Assembly: GCA_002946415.1 (NCBI GenBank)
Contig: NJPS01000074.1
Coordinates: forward strand, 682,001 to 746,000
DNA length: 64,000 bases
Source of the DNA: Rutstroemia sp. NJR-2017a BVV2
Lineage: Eukaryota > Ascomycota > Leotiomycetes > Helotiales > Rutstroemiaceae
Direction of reading: 5' to 3'
Shown here: positions 36,705 to 49,889 of the stretch, piece after piece
Layout of the letters: each line of letters starts with the position of its first letter
Position numbering within the stretch: the first letter of the stretch is position 1
Made by a program: the position numbers and the translations under genes
Notes under the pieces: model-generated
Told to the model about the DNA's origin: nothing
The model's database searches: none
What the model saw: only the letters and a program-made list of their open reading frames with translations

Positions 36705-39479
36705 TCTGATAACGAGGGAGCGTGGAAAAGGATCCTAAATCCGAGGAAGGACAAGCAAGGTCACAGGCATGGCTACAATATAGAGCAGATCCGCCAGATA
36801 TAAGAAGAAAACCTCGGTGGGCCTCGTATCTACGTACTCAGTTTCTAAACAAGGAGACTCGGATCGAGCCGGATTCAAGGCTGTTGCCGCTCAATGTTTG
36901 GTATAGTATTAAAACCGTGGGGTATAAATTTTGGGGGCGCGTAGCGCTTCAGCCTTAAGTGGGAAGAGATGATAGATGACATAAATAATAGGAAAACCAC
37001 CTAGATGCAGGATTCACACTTGCTTGTATGCTTACTTGCTAGTTGAGGGAATCTGGCTCAGCACTCTTTACGCTCGTGCTAACGTGTTCTGGATAGTGTT
37101 GACGATTGTAATGGGCTGATTGTGCAAACTTCCACCATCCTCGGAGTGTTAGGTATATCATTCCATATTTTTAGAATCGCAGGCTGACTCCGTGTAGTTC
37201 TACCGTTCTCGCTGGCCACTGCGCTTCGTGGGGGTGCGAGCGAGCAGTAGCTACAGCAGTACACTAAAAGCAAAAACCCGACACTGTGGTATGAACGCTT
37301 GCTCATCCATTATCGAGGCAGACTGAAAGAAGGAGGCGTAGCTAACGCTTACCAAAGACGTTGCAAGCTCGCAAGACGTGCGCGCGTCTATTGATTGTCT
37401 CGACTTTTGGATGTGCTGGAGGAGTTTGGATCCAGATGCTGGAGTTGTGATGAAAGGAAAAATGGGGATGAAGGATCATGAAATCCCTGCCGCACAAGTT
37501 TCGTATGTGACACTGACGAGGATTTAGAGAGACTAATCCAAAGAAAGCTAGGTTTTGCTTCTAGCCGCCGCGCACCTGCAAACCAAATCTTGGTAGAGAT
37601 CCAACCGAGGCTTATTCTTGATGTGCATTTCATTTTTAGATAAACTTAGCTGTTGCCCATTCTTTGCGTGATGTCTTTTGGAGGAGGCTCAGCCATTGAC
37701 AATCAGGGTGCTGCCCAACGAGATGCCCGAGGTCATTGCTTGCGCTCACCGCACGCTCATACTGTAACACGTACGTGCCATCAAATATCCGGCTTCCCAC
37801 TCTTCCCATATCGCGAACGCCCAGACTACAACACATCGCCTGTGACAGATCTGCAGGCTCACTCCGGGGCAGCGAAGGTCACTTCGGATCTTACTCTGGG
37901 ATCACGATTAAAATGAAGCGTGCGCTGAGAATATCTTCCCGGTCGGCTGGGTGGGGACGGACCATGGCAAGGCATCTGTCTTCGGCTCAAGCATCGGAGA
38001 GTTTTTCTAACATAAAAGCCTGAAATGGCATTGCTCGGGTCACTTCTTGTTCACTGCGGACCATTCGAGGTGAGGCGTGTTCCGTGTTGAGATTATTTCT
38101 GTTATCAATTTCGCCAACGTCTCTGGGGACCCGTACGGAGCGTATGCTAGCTTCGACTTCGACATACCTTTATTTGATGTCCCGAATCCCGAAGGCGACA
38201 ACGGACCATCTGTTGATCGAGGCTGCAAATTACCCTCGAGAGCTCTTAAGTTCTTGCGTGGTCGTCTTGACCGTCTCTTTGGATTTAAAATTTGGTGTGG
38301 GCTTCAACAATATTCTCCCGAGGATATGTCGAGGGTTATGAAATAAATGCATCGGCTTTCGAAACTTGGAACGCGACTCTCGTGTTCGGGCGCGCCGCTT
38401 GTTTCAATGTCATCAAACGGCTTAATTGTGAACTAGAATGGTACCCGAAGAAGGTAGGGAATTTTTCGCATCCCTCAAAAGCGACAGGATGGGTCTCTCG
38501 TGCGTTTGATGGACCGAAAGCAGAATATATTGGCGAGGTGAGAGACAAGCAGACAAACAACGGACGACAGAAACATGGGAGGCTTGTATTTGTACCGTTG
38601 CTCCGTGGAGGCTAGTAGTAGTGGAGAGAAGTGACAATCAGCTGAGCTGAGGTGAGGGGTAAACAGTCGAATACGATCCGTTACTGGCAGTATGACATTT
38701 CTCGCCGTCCGTCCATCTACGACGGGATCCATCCATCTCCTGTTTGAATTTCGTAAAATCCGGTGTATGAGAAGAGCGGGTACTTGGACGGAGTCCAAGG
38801 ACAGGTCTGGTTGGGTACTCGTACGGACAAGTTACATCACATCTTATTCAAAGTAAGTCATAATAGACGTACATATAGGTATGCATGAAATATGTACCAA
38901 GTACTTGCATTACGCTCTGCAGCAACAGGAGGTGGAAGTGGATGTGCATGTGGAGACGGACAGCAGCCTTTGTTTACATCGAAGCCACTTTGTACTCCGT
39001 TCTGCTCCGTTCTGCTGACGAGGAGGTGCCGTGCAGTGCTTTGTTTTCGAAGAAGGTTGATAGCATTGCCCGAGTGATATCCATCAGACAAACGGTTCTT
39101 CCAACAATAGGAAGCGGTTCATGGATGCCGTATCCAGTCTTTGGATATAGTTCGATGCCAGAACTACTGCAGGACACGGACTGGCAGCGCCGAGATGACA
39201 GGCGATGGTACGTATTCACAAGTTCTCGCGGTAACTTACAATTGTCTGTGGGTATGTATGAATGGTGGACGCAGGAAGGCAGAGGATAGCTATCCATCAA
39301 TCAGTTCATTATCGATTGATTTCCTTGAGCTATCGTCAGAATTGCATAACAATTGTACGCGGAACCGCGCACTGTACCAGCACCGTACCAGCACCAGCTG
39401 CTTCGTAGATATGAAGTTCACCAGGTTCATCTAGTCGGATTCAGCAGCGAATGAAAATGCATCATCGCCAATTAATCGC
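36705..39479. other. Intergenic region
   Basis: About 2.8 kb with overlapping short frames on both strands and no protein-like candidate. Contains the promoter of the GPI-type protein gene at its left end. Confidence 0.5.
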
Positions 39480-40363
39480 GATCAGTTTCTCTTAGTGCGG
39501 GGCGTCAGATGCATGCAAAAGGGAGGATTCTCACCTCTTACAGATCCTCTAGAGCCTTTATCGAACGCACTACTCTCCTCTGTGCACTTCTCCGTCAGGT
39601 TGAGCCTTGAGGCTGTTTGGAAAAGGACTAAGGAAGCGCGGTTGCCAGAGCAACGCGTGCTCTCCACCCAGAAAGTAGAAGATTCCCTGACTTTCCCGTT
39701 GTTTATTATTAACTGGCCCATTAGCCAATCGTATGCTCGCCTTCTTCTTAATTGTGCTCCCAGCTGGACCTTTCTCTGCTTTACTTTTCCGCAAAACATC
39801 CAAAAGAGGTGCCCTGGCTGCCCTTTATTATTCTTGCTTGTCTTCTCCAATCCCAAAGTCCCTCTTCCTTTTCTCTCACAGGTTTTTTCTAACTTCCCTC
39901 GTCGACGAAGGCTTTTCCTTTCTTCCCTCCAGGTATTCGGAACAAAAATAAACATAACCCCAAAAAAATAAAGAGGAAGCAGATCTCCCTATGTTCATAT
40001 TACTTGGGCAGTACTTCAGGGGATTTTAAGACACGACTACCGCCTGCTTCAACCTCCACCTTTCGAATTTCCAATATCAACAACCAGATTCTTTAAAAAC
40101 TCCCGACATTCGTTTCTACTCACGTATTTACTACGCGCATTCCTCGCCGTACTCGCTGCGAGCACTCGACAACCCCCTTCTAACCCTCTTCTTCTCAGCA
40201 ATTGATTTGTGCCCCAATCACCACTCAGATTCCCACGTTTCTGCATTCCGCCATTACTTACTCTTGCATCGGGCTACTGCAACTGTCTCGAGCTTCTTCG
40301 AGCTTGCTTAGGTACGGTGAACGGTGAATGCCCAACCGGTGAACTGTGAACCCACAACATAAT
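39480..40363 (+). promoter_or_regulatory. Long CT-rich promoter/leader of the Bud4-like gene
   Basis: The plus strand is strongly pyrimidine-rich from about 39700 to 40310 (runs such as cttttcctttcttccctcc), a common feature of fungal core promoters and long leaders. Overlapping frames of 157-158 codons on the two strands here look like a consequence of skewed composition, not coding. The ATG at 40364 follows. Confidence 0.5.
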
Positions 40364-43300
40364 ATGACTTCGCCCTCACAACCAGTAAGCGCCTGCAGAC
40401 CTCGCCGTTGCTATTTACTTTAAGCTTCTCATTACAAAGGGGTTTTCGCGTTTGAATTTAATGGTACTAATCATATATCTAGGTTCCTCCATTGAGGATC
40501 CAGAAGGGCGCGACTGGATCACCTGTCAAGAACGCGATTCCACGACCACTATCAGAAATTGCCCCTACGGAGAAGAGACGGAATTCCCCTAGTTACAATC
40601 ACGCCACCAAGGTAAGTAGGAATGCAATATGCTATTCTCAGCCTGCTGTCGGGGAATTAAAAGCTAATTCTGACGACACAGAAGATGCTTCTCAATGGGG
40701 ACTCGTCTCCATTCCAATCATCGTCCCCATTCAATGCATCTGCCGAGGGTTCGTCTCCACGGCTGTTCTGGCAAGGCCGCGACCCAGCTTCATCCAAACG
40801 ATTCAGTACCGAAAATCTTGCCGGAGCAAGAGATTCTTCATTATCACCGACGCGGCGATCATCCATCGAAAGACTACAGAAAGCCTCGCGCGTCAAGAAC
40901 AGCAATATGTTCGCCAGGGAGCAAAAACAAGAGTACGATCCGACTGCAATGCCCGTACTCGAAAGACCACTTGCGAAACATCTACAAGGCAACGCGTATG
41001 GAGGAAAAGGTCTAGAAGGATTTAGATCGTCGGACAACATTCGGTCAGCTGCACAAAAGAGATCGGACAGCAAGAACAGCATTTCCCTCGGCACCACACC
41101 AGTACTCAGTCCTCCAACTGAGTCATCCAGGCCAAGTACAGGACATCATTCGCCAAGTAGAGATCAAATCTCGCCTACAAAATCATCTATGGCTTCAAGT
41201 CGCTACAACGGCAAGGCGCTATATGACCCAGAACACAACTCATGGGAAGAGGAGAACTCTGGCGACGAGCGAGAACTACCACCCGGCCGAGCTCTACACA
41301 GACATGCCAAGAGTGTCACTTTTGATGCGGCACCGCCACAGATCAATGAATACGAGATGGCAACACCTGATATCTCATCCATCGGAACAGGTTCGCGTGA
41401 AAATAGCTATGATTCGGCGGAGGACGATGATGACGATAGCTATCTTCATGGCGATTCTCTTGACCACGATGATAGCTTCGATGCATCCCTCGAAGATACT
41501 GACAAGACACCAGTCGTTGGACCAGACGACTGGAGGCATTCTGGTGAATCCAGCAACTATGGCATGGTATCCGGCTACTACGATGACCCATTTGAAGGCC
41601 CAGATGAAAGCCCCATGCCAGATGCTCGCCCCTCCTCCTCGGGACGTGCTGGCAACTCTCTAAATGACTCTCTGGGCTCGAATGGCGAGCACCGACCACT
41701 CCCACCTCTACCTGGTATGGCTGGCCATTCGCGCAACGGATCAGTATCTTCAAGCACACCAGGGGCGGAGGGTCGTGCCACAAGTCCCCGAAATCTCCCT
41801 ACTCCGCCACCAGCTTCAATCAGCAAGACCGACTTGCAGTTGATGAATGGCAGCAAGTTAACTTTGGAGGAGAGACTACAATTGATGATGATCCAGGACG
41901 ATGAAACACCAAAGACAGCAGCCGAGCAACAACGCGAACGCCGCATGAGGCGTGCTGGGGCACGCAACAGCCACACCCCTGAGCATAACCCTCAGCACAT
42001 CAGTATCCATGAAGATGAAGATGCTTTAGACGATCTTCCAGGACTGGATTCATATAAGTTGCCTCCTCGCATTTCGCGTGAATCGATTTTACGAAAAGTC
42101 AAGGGTCAAGAACCATTCACAAGAGAGTCTGACTACAATCTCTCGTCTCCAATGGGTTTCAGTCCTGAACGTCCAAGTACAAGTGATTTGGCAAATATCG
42201 ATCCCGATACTCCTATTCCTACTACTGAGTCTGCCCACGATGACGACGAAGATGACGACGACGAAGGAAGCGTTATTGTTAAATCCGAGGCGGAGGATGA
42301 CGATGACGAAGGAAGCGTTATTGTTAAATCCGAGATGGAGGATGACGATGCCGATATTTATTCTGTTTCTGAGATCTATCACCCAGAATCAAGAACTGAG
42401 AGCTACCCTGACGAGGAGACTGATGGGCCCACTGACGACGATGACGAGACAGAGGATGATGATGAAGAAAGCCGTTATTCAGATGACATGCCACCCCATG
42501 AAAGCCCCCAATTTCAATCAAATAGTGTCCCCGAAGATGATGGCCCCCCAACGCCCCGCAACATCAGCCCTGCTAGCCTCTCCATGCCGGCCGAGAAAGG
42601 AGAGCGAAGAATATCACTCCCCGAGTTTGCCGGTCTTATGAATGAAACTGACTTTGGGCTCAGCCTCAAGTCTTACATGACACCTTCTCCTCCCCCCGAG
42701 AAACTGCCTGAGCAAAGAAGTGCCTCCAGTATGTCGGAAGCGCATGAGTATCTAGCTGCATCTGAAAACCCCGAGGCAGTGGAGCAGCCAAGTGCCAGCA
42801 GCAGCACAGCCACAGAGAAAATACCAGAGTCACTTCCAGAGTCACTACCGGAGCATGCCCCAGAGGAGGCACCAAAGGAAGTCATGGAAGAGAAGGCGCA
42901 AGAAGAGATCCTCGAGCCACAAGAGGAGCGTGCCCCAAGCACTGAGAACAGGAATATGCTGCCACGTCCGGAATATGACGGTTCGGAATGGGGTCCTCAA
43001 GAAGACGAGGATGAGGAAGAAGAATCTGATGCAGGATCCGTGATTCATCATCCGCTTATCTCTCCAACCCCTCCCCCACCCTCTGATTCTCCTGGTATCC
43101 CCGAACAAGTTGCTACCATCAAAGCAAGCAGTGGTTCAAAGTTGAAGACTAGACCATCTGTCACACCTTCAGATCTTGCAGCCATGCGGGAAGCCCGCCG
43201 ACAAGTTAGTGGTACTGGTCCAGTTGTCCCACCAATTCCTCAACGACACCGAAACCGACCATCTTTAGGAGGAGAACAAGACGAGGAAGACGACACTGTC

Positions 43301-45171
43301 GGATACACATTACAAAGACACCCAAGCTTCAAAAAGAGGAGTTTGACTCTAGATATCGGCGGAGATCTCGGACTAAGTCTAGAATCAGATTTTGACCGAG
43401 TCATCGAGACCCAAAAGGTTGCGTTTAATTTATCTTCTTCCCATTCGACTTTCATCAATAATAGAAGCGGACAAGCGTCCGAGGATTCTAATAATTTGAG
43501 TGGCCATGCTAACCAAAGCCCACGACAGCGAGGATACTTGATGAGACAAAACACCAAGGTTGTAGTTGCGAGCAGTGACCACACTGATGAACCACGGGAA
43601 GCCAAATCAGCTGGCAATTCACCAACGAAAGCAGATCGACCCCAATCCTGGGTTGTTGAGCCATGGAACGGAAACCGAAAAAGCAGTCGAAGCAGACCGG
43701 GAAGCCCGCGCAAGAAGCCTCCTACTGGAGCCATCCCACCAATGCCTGGTCATGAAAGCAATGCAACCGGTCTTGGTATATTGCCGGAAGGACAAGCCAT
43801 GGAGCTTACTCCAGATGAGGGTGCAGAGCGAGGTCGACTTTTCGTAAAGGTCATTGGCGTAAAGGATCTGGATCTCCCGCTACCCAAAAGTAAGTCCCCA
43901 TCAGCCCTTTCTGGTTGGCCACTATCTAACATCTCAAAAGACGAGCGATCATGGTTCAGTCTGACTTTGGACAATGGAGTGCACTGCGTTACAACCGCAT
44001 GGCTTGAGCTTGGGAAAAACGCTCCTATTGGCCAAGAATTCGAGCTTGTTGTACCAAATGAGCTTGAGTTCCAGTTGACTCTCAATGCCAAGCTAGAGAA
44101 GCCAGCACCGAAGAGAGTGCAAACAGCGCCTGTCAAGCCGCAAAAAGCATCGAAGCCTTCTACATTCAGTCGAGTCTTCGCCTCGCCGAAGAAACGAAAA
44201 GAGCTCGAAATGAGGCACAAGGAAGAAGAACAACGTATCGCACAACAAAAGCAACAAGATGCACAAGCCGCGAAGAGTGCTACTGAGCAAACCGCCTGGG
44301 ATCTTCTTTCTCCACTTGCCGCCGCAGACGGTAGCTTTGGTCGTTCATACGTTTGTTTGAAGGATCACGAGACTCGTTGTTTCGGACGCCCCTACAACGT
44401 GGACGTTGCATGTTTCAACGAATGGGCGACTGAAGAGATTCAATCTTCAAGTGTTATGAGCAAACGAAGTGCCACCCAAGTCAGAAAACGAGCTCCTTAC
44501 GCTGTTGGCAAGTTGCAACTGCAGCTTCTATTCGTCCCGAAGCCAAAGGGTGCATCTGATGAAGACATGCCTAAGAGTATGAATGCTTGCATTCGTGAAA
44601 TGAAGGAAGCCGAACTTGAGGTCGCACGACAGTTTGAAGGTCATCTGAGTCAGCAAGGTGGTGATTGTCCTGTAAGTATTATACTCATTGCCCGCATGTA
44701 CAAGGGACTAACCAAATATAGTACTGGCGTCGTCGCTTCTTCAGACTTTCGGGAAGTAAACTCACTGCTTACCATGAATCGACTCGTCAACCCCGTGTGA
44801 CGATCAACCTTGCGAATGCGCACAAGCTCATCGATGATAGACGGGCACTGACACAAAAGGAAACGACTGGAAAGGCTGGTAGACGTCGCAAGTCAGGCTT
44901 TGCCGAAGACGAAGAAGGCTACATGTTTGTTGAAGAAGGGTTCCGAATTCGATTCAACAATGGTGAAGTTATCGATTTCTATGCCGATAGCCCGGCCGAC
45001 AAAGAAGCTTGGATGTCCGTGCTTGATGCTTGTGTGGGCAAAGAACGCGAAGGTGGAAAGGGTGGTTGGTGCGAACTAGTGCTGAAGAGGGAAGAGCAGA
45101 TGTTGAGGAAAGCGTCCGGAACTTCAGGAAAAGGCCGTGGGCATTCCAGAATCAAGAGTACCATCTTCTGA
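40364..45171 (+). CDS. BUD4: Bud4/anillin-like septation protein with PH domain
   Basis: Cortical scaffold of 1512 aa expected at septation sites, where Bud4 homologues bind septins and place the actomyosin ring. Five exons: 40364-40384, 40483-40611, 40682-43889, 43941-44671 and 44722-45171. The N-terminus reads MTSPSQP then VPPLRIQKGATGSP. Roughly 1000 residues of disordered, acidic and Ser/Pro-rich sequence follow, including a 15-residue tandem duplication (EGSVIVKSE twice, near residue 490). From about residue 1040 comes an anillin-homology region (GRLFVKVIGVKDLDLPLPK, WFSLTLDNGVHCVTTAWLEL). The last exon completes a PH domain: YWRRRFFRLSGSKLTAYHES, then INLANAHKLIDDRR and FRIRFNNGEVIDFYADSPAD, ending with the helix EAWMSVLDACVG. 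The 51-nt intron at 43890 is open in frame. The domain assignment is strong; the symbol follows the fungal Bud4 layout. Confidence 0.9.
42255..42350 (+). repeat. 45-bp tandem duplication inside the Bud4-like gene
   Basis: Two near-identical 45-bp units (starting about 42261 and 42306) share acgaaggaagcgttattg and the following bases. They encode the acidic 15-residue repeat with core EGSVIVKSE. The frame is kept, and the near absence of substitutions suggests a recent or gene-converted event. Confidence 0.9.
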
Positions 45172-47004
45172 GGAGATTGATTTTACTCATCCAAGTCCTC
45201 GAAATGGTCAAAAGATCCTTGATTGGAGCCTTCTTTTCTTGTCATTCTTTCCTCAGTGTATTACTTCCTGCCCCCGGCGGCGCATTTCACATTTCAACAG
45301 ATCATCCTTTCAGGAGAGGAAGCTGTCAGCTTACATCTACTATCTTGTCAAATTATTGGCAGATTCTATCAAACACAAAGCACATGTCTTTCAGGTTGCT
45401 TTTGTTCTTTTTTCTTTCGGGCTCACGGTATTTGGTATAGGGTTGGGAATATTGGAGGTAGGATGGAGTGGGAGCGTAATTATTGAATTTTATCGGTGCG
45501 CTTTTGTATGATTGTTGTTTACAAATTTCTTTTTCCTTTCTCTTTTATTATTCTTCCTTTGGTCCGGTTTGGGGTTTATTGTTTGTGTAGAGTTGGGCGA
45601 GGCTATGGTGGAATACTGAGGAGGGGGGGATCAGGCGTGAAGCGGTGTATGAAGAGAAGTTGGATTAAAATGGTGTTGTGAAGCAAGAGATGATGCATGG
45701 ATGGATGGATGATTCAAGTAATGATACACGTATGGGTAGTGCGATGTGACGTGAATGAGAATGAAAGCGATGAAGATGAAGACCGTACGTTAGATTCGCA
45801 TACAAAGAACATGAGCAAGCCTGAGCAAGTGTGAGAATGAGGATAGGATAGGGGTGTATGTATGTAGGATTGAGAGAACGCAAAACAGAACATCTCATAA
45901 ACATGGGTTTGAGATCCAAACGTGACTGCCATTATTGTATGATTGATTAATGGATTCAAGGTCTCTTGCAGTGGGTATCATTCATGATTATGGAACTTTC
46001 CTACTTTTCTTGTATGAGTCAACTGACCATCTGTTAGATTCCTCTGTGTAATTCCTTCCTCGGGAAGTACTTTCTCGAGCGACTTCAACCCTTTTCGGTA
46101 GAAAAGTGCAATCGAACTGAATCTTGTCGCAGCCTCCAACCTGCTCCTTCATCACCGACTCGGTAGGTCTCAACTGTATAAACTTAAACAGATCAGAGAA
46201 GTAAAAGATGCCGCTACACCACACTAGCCAGCTAATCTATGTGTGCACCGCACCGCCGCTGTGTAGAAATTTATCCTTACAATTTCATCTGCCTATGTGC
46301 CGGAGGTAGCGGAGAGAGAACCAATTGTCGTTCATTTGCTGAAGATCTTTCTTTTCCTTGCTCATCTATATCCAAGAGGATGGGATGGGATGGGATAGGA
46401 TAGGATAGCCGTGGAATTGTGATTACCGCCAATAAGGAGCGTGCGTGTGCAGCTCGCAGCTCGGGTTGCTGCTAAGTGGGCGGAAGGCGAGTGCTGGATT
46501 CTGGGGAATGAGGAATGGGGATTGGGGATTGGGGATTGGGGATTGGGGAGTTGGGAGCCGGGAGTGGTTTCAGTTAGCTTTATGGTGTGTAACGTGCGGT
46601 GACTGCTGCCTTGTCGTGTCCTATGGAAGCTCGGGTGCTGTTGTTTGAGGAATTGGGGGGGAGGGGGGATGAGGAGGAGGAGAACGAGGAAAGGGGATTA
46701 TTCTTGTCTGTGGGTTCTCTAATATCTACTCTACTTCTCACCTGAGTCAACCTACTAAAATTACCTAGGATATTTCCATCTGACCTAGCATGCAAAGATA
46801 AAGTATTTTAATTACTCATTCTAAACATTATTCTATTAAGTATACATAGCTCATTATTTATCCACTTCCCTGCTTCTTCTAGCAGCCTTACTCAGCCCTC
46901 ACTTTACTCCGCTTAACTCTAATGTTCCTTTGGTTTGTATGATATAATTTCAGGAGCTCCTTCTGAAATAGATTTAACGCCTAACCGATGTTGAGTATGC
47001 GGTC
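45172..47004. other. Intergenic region with simple repeats
   Basis: About 1.8 kb holding the 3' UTR of the Bud4-like gene, a gggat/aggat run near 46379-46410 and the G-rich repeat listed separately. No gene was recognised. The right end is AT-rich (46790-46870). Confidence 0.5.
46517..46548 (+). repeat. G-rich tandem repeat, quadruplex-type
   Basis: Five runs of exactly four G separated by att, in the pattern gggg-att-gggg, on the plus strand. This fits the standard intramolecular G-quadruplex pattern (four or more G-runs with loops of three). Confidence 0.85.
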
Positions 47005-47839
47005 TCACTTCGGACCGTACGCTTTACGAAACTCCTCGGGAAGGTTCTCGGGATTGGGAATGGGTACACCATTGATATCGACGGAGGGGGGACTAATGGG
47101 TTCTCCATGACCATGGGCAATCTCAGGACTGTAAGCGTTATCCTCCGCAGCGCCAACGGTTTCACTAAGATCGTCAACGGGACCCTCAAGACCGCCAACG
47201 GTATAAAAAACACCGTCCACGGTACTAGTAATAGCGTCCACGGCATTGTCATGATTAGCACGCACGTCGAAGGAATCGCGTTTGTGTGTTGTAGTCGGAG
47301 GTGCCTGATTAGCAGACTCTTCGGCTTGGGCTGAGCGTTTATCGTCGGGAAAGGGAAGGCCAACCCCAATATCCAAACCCTTGTTGGAAATGGTTAAAAA
47401 CCCTTCAAAGCCTTCAGAACTGTCAGGACTGTCAGGACTGTCAGGACTTTCAGGAGTGTCAGGTGCCTGATCAGCAGACTCCTCGAACGGGTCGGCCGAC
47501 GTCAACTGAACGTTCGATTTGACATCGATGACACCACCGGTTACATCAACTGGATATATAGCAGCTCCCTTGACTTGGCGCTCGGCGTCGACGCTAACGC
47601 CGGTGTCAGTGCTCAGAAGTGCCTTGAAAGTATCGCTGGAAGCAGCAGGACCCTAATGGATGCGTTAGCGACATGAGCTCGGATGGATTGAGTGCTGGGT
47701 TTGTGTAGGAGTACTTGAATTCCCCACGAGTAAATCGGAGAAGGAAAGAGCTTACTGGAACGGGTAGACAGATGCCTCTCTGAAGAATCATGAGATTGAC
47801 GAGTAGGCCCATGGGCGCGCGCATCATGGATGGATACAT
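47005..47839 (-). CDS. Secreted hypothetical protein with short SPD repeat
   Basis: 243 aa, two exons (47839-47756 and 47652-47005; 103-bp intron, gtaagc/tag, phase 0). The N-terminus (MYPSMMRAPMGLLVNLMIL then QRGICLPVPG) looks like a short, rather weak signal peptide. The body is acidic with a tandem SPD unit (TPESPDSPDSPDSS) coded by repeated 9-bp units around 47420-47455. A KR dibasic site (THKRDSFDV) could be cut by a Kex2-type protease, leaving a mature C-terminal region with VDAITSTVDGVFYTVGGLEG and a Pro-rich end (SPPSVDINGVPIPNPENLPE). No Cys in the mature region and no known domain. The role is unknown; the protein is effector-like only in the broad sense of small, secreted and orphan. 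Confidence 0.62.
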
Positions 47840-49889
47840 GGCGAGTGATTGCTGGAGGTTGGGATTGATTCAATTGTAGAAGAGAAGAGAAGAGAAGAGC
47901 AGTGCTGTTTGGTTAGAATTAGATGTATGCCATCTTCATGATATATAGTCCAGATCTAAGACCTGGGTATGCAGGGTCAACACATCAGGCATGGGTTAGT
48001 GAGACACTGAGGCTATCCCGTCATGGAAAAGAGACAATGTTGCAATGATGATCCTGGGGCTGGCACGGCTTGGACATGTTGAAGTTGAGCGTGGCAAATG
48101 GCCTTTGACATGTGGGATAGGAGCAGCAGTGAGTATTTGAAAGACAGTGACGGTGAATGTTAAGGTGGACCTTACAGACTAGGAGAGCGGTGATTTAAGA
48201 TACACTCGTGAAGCTCGAGAGCAAGACTGTGATAGAATGTATGATGACTACCAACTACTAATGAGATCATGGGAAGTGAATCGAGAAAGTAATTATTTTC
48301 GTGTCGCTTGCGATTGCTGTTATCCTATCCTTCGAAATTTGAACCGCTCGTAACAGTGATACAGTTCGTGAGTCAGCGCAACCAATGATGGATACTGAGA
48401 TACCCAAGAACTCCTCGATTGGAAAAGTACGATAAGAAGCGAAAGAAAGACATTGTTCTAAGATATTGATATTTCGTGTATCTCTGCTGCCAGGTTTCGG
48501 AGCGGAGGCACGATGTTCAATTCGCTGGCTGGGTTGCTGTATTTGTTGGACGTGCTTATCGTCGTCGTGGATTGATTGAGTTGATTTGGCCGTCTGATAC
48601 GACATGCTCCTAGTATAAAGGAGTCGATATCTTAATACGAACGACGACGGTGTTGCAATATTTTCGGGATGTCCATAGAATCCAGACATCCCAGGCGATG
48701 TAGATCTGCGGTGTGGCCCGAAACAAAAGTGGAATCGCAGATCGCAGGTCTCCACATGAACAGATATTGGGTAGATCTTATTGCGACGACAGTCCATCAT
48801 CCCAAACTTTTGGACGGCGACTGCAATTGCTTACACATAAGACAGGCAGTATTTTCTTTCTTAATCGTATACTAAATTCCCGATATTACGCTAGGTGCAC
48901 TAAAGTAGAGTCGATAGATACTTTCATCCAAATGAATGGCAATGCCACACCGTGACCCGACCAGCGCTGAAGGCTTGTCGTCGATGGAACCAAACGAAGC
49001 AATCCACCGAGGTTGAAAGTCTAACGAGCCGTGATTCTGTACTACTGAAGAGTATGAAGTAGGATTGAGATTGAGTACATATTGAGAAAGGACCGATTAC
49101 GATAACCAGTAACGAATGATAGGGAAAGGAGAAACTATACTCAGTAGGGCTGCTAAGACGTACATGACTTCGTGAAGAAGATTATTAAGAGCTGAAGTCT
49201 GAGACATTTAGTAGTCTAGCGATCAGAGATATAAATCTCCAATGACAACCAATCTGGGAAACCCAAAGCCACGCCGCTTATGAGATAGTGACAGTTGTGG
49301 CTTATGTAGTGAGTGCATTTCGCTTCATGCAATCAGTCGCCTACATCGTGGCTCCAGAAGTAGGGATGTGAAACCGTGAAACTGAAGATATGTACATAGG
49401 AGCAATATAATATCATCTACTAACTAGAATAGGACGACAAACTTATATATCTAACACCTTTATTTTTTCCCCAAACTACGTAACTAGAAGTCTAGAACCT
49501 TCAACAAGATGGTAGCTCTCAACCCAACACGTATAACAGGGCATGCCGAATCTGGGCGGTCTTCTATCTCCTTTCTCAAACACATCTCAAGAAGCCTGTG
49601 GCCAGAAACAAACTGATAATTAGTACTTTCAACGGTAACTATTAAACAATTGAAAACCAACGACATCCACCCTCTTATCCTTCCTGAGCGTTCTCTAGAA
49701 CCCCGCTTTGCCTTGTCCATCTCCCCCCTACCCGAAACCACGAAGAGTTCCCGTGTTTAGCCGACTATTTACAACTTTCACCATCGCCATCCGGATAGCT
49801 CATCTTAGTCCAATCTCGACACATATAGACCTCCCCATCTCCTACTCTCCAACTTCCCTCCCCCAACCCCCGCACCACGTGCATCCACC
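47840..49889. other. Intergenic region with an orphan ORF
   Basis: Two kilobases between two secreted-protein genes. The left end is the promoter of the 47-kb gene, with a short agaga run near 47880. An orphan minus-strand frame is listed at 48267-48800. Nothing else is seen. Confidence 0.45.
48267..48800 (-). CDS. Orphan ORF, 112-177 aa, doubtful
   Basis: ATG-started frame of 177 codons. A second in-frame ATG at 48605 (MSYQTAKSTQSIHDDDKH) gives a 112-aa product that looks more protein-like, with a hydrophilic Gln/Ser-rich N-terminus and a mildly hydrophobic end (FLGISVSIIGCADSRTVSLL). No motif, signal peptide or neighbouring exon was identified. It may be a lineage-specific gene or chance. 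Confidence 0.25.
   Translation of the reverse strand: MMDCRRNKIYPISVHVETCDLRFHFCFGPHRRSTSPGMSGFYGHPENIATPSSFVLRYRLLYTRSMSYQTAKSTQSIHDDDKHVQQIQQPSQRIEHRASAPKPGSRDTRNINILEQCLSFASYRTFPIEEFLGISVSIIGCADSRTVSLLRAVQISKDRITAIASDTKIITFSIHFP

Noticed and set aside
39482..39971. Overlapping 157-158 codon frames on both strands upstream of the Bud4-like gene
   Set aside because: They lie in the pyrimidine-skewed leader, have no motif, and both strands being open points to composition, not coding.
41223..43108. Several 90-190 codon frames on both strands within the Bud4-like gene
   Set aside because: They are alternative-frame shadows of the acidic, Ser/Pro-rich coding sequence of the main frame.
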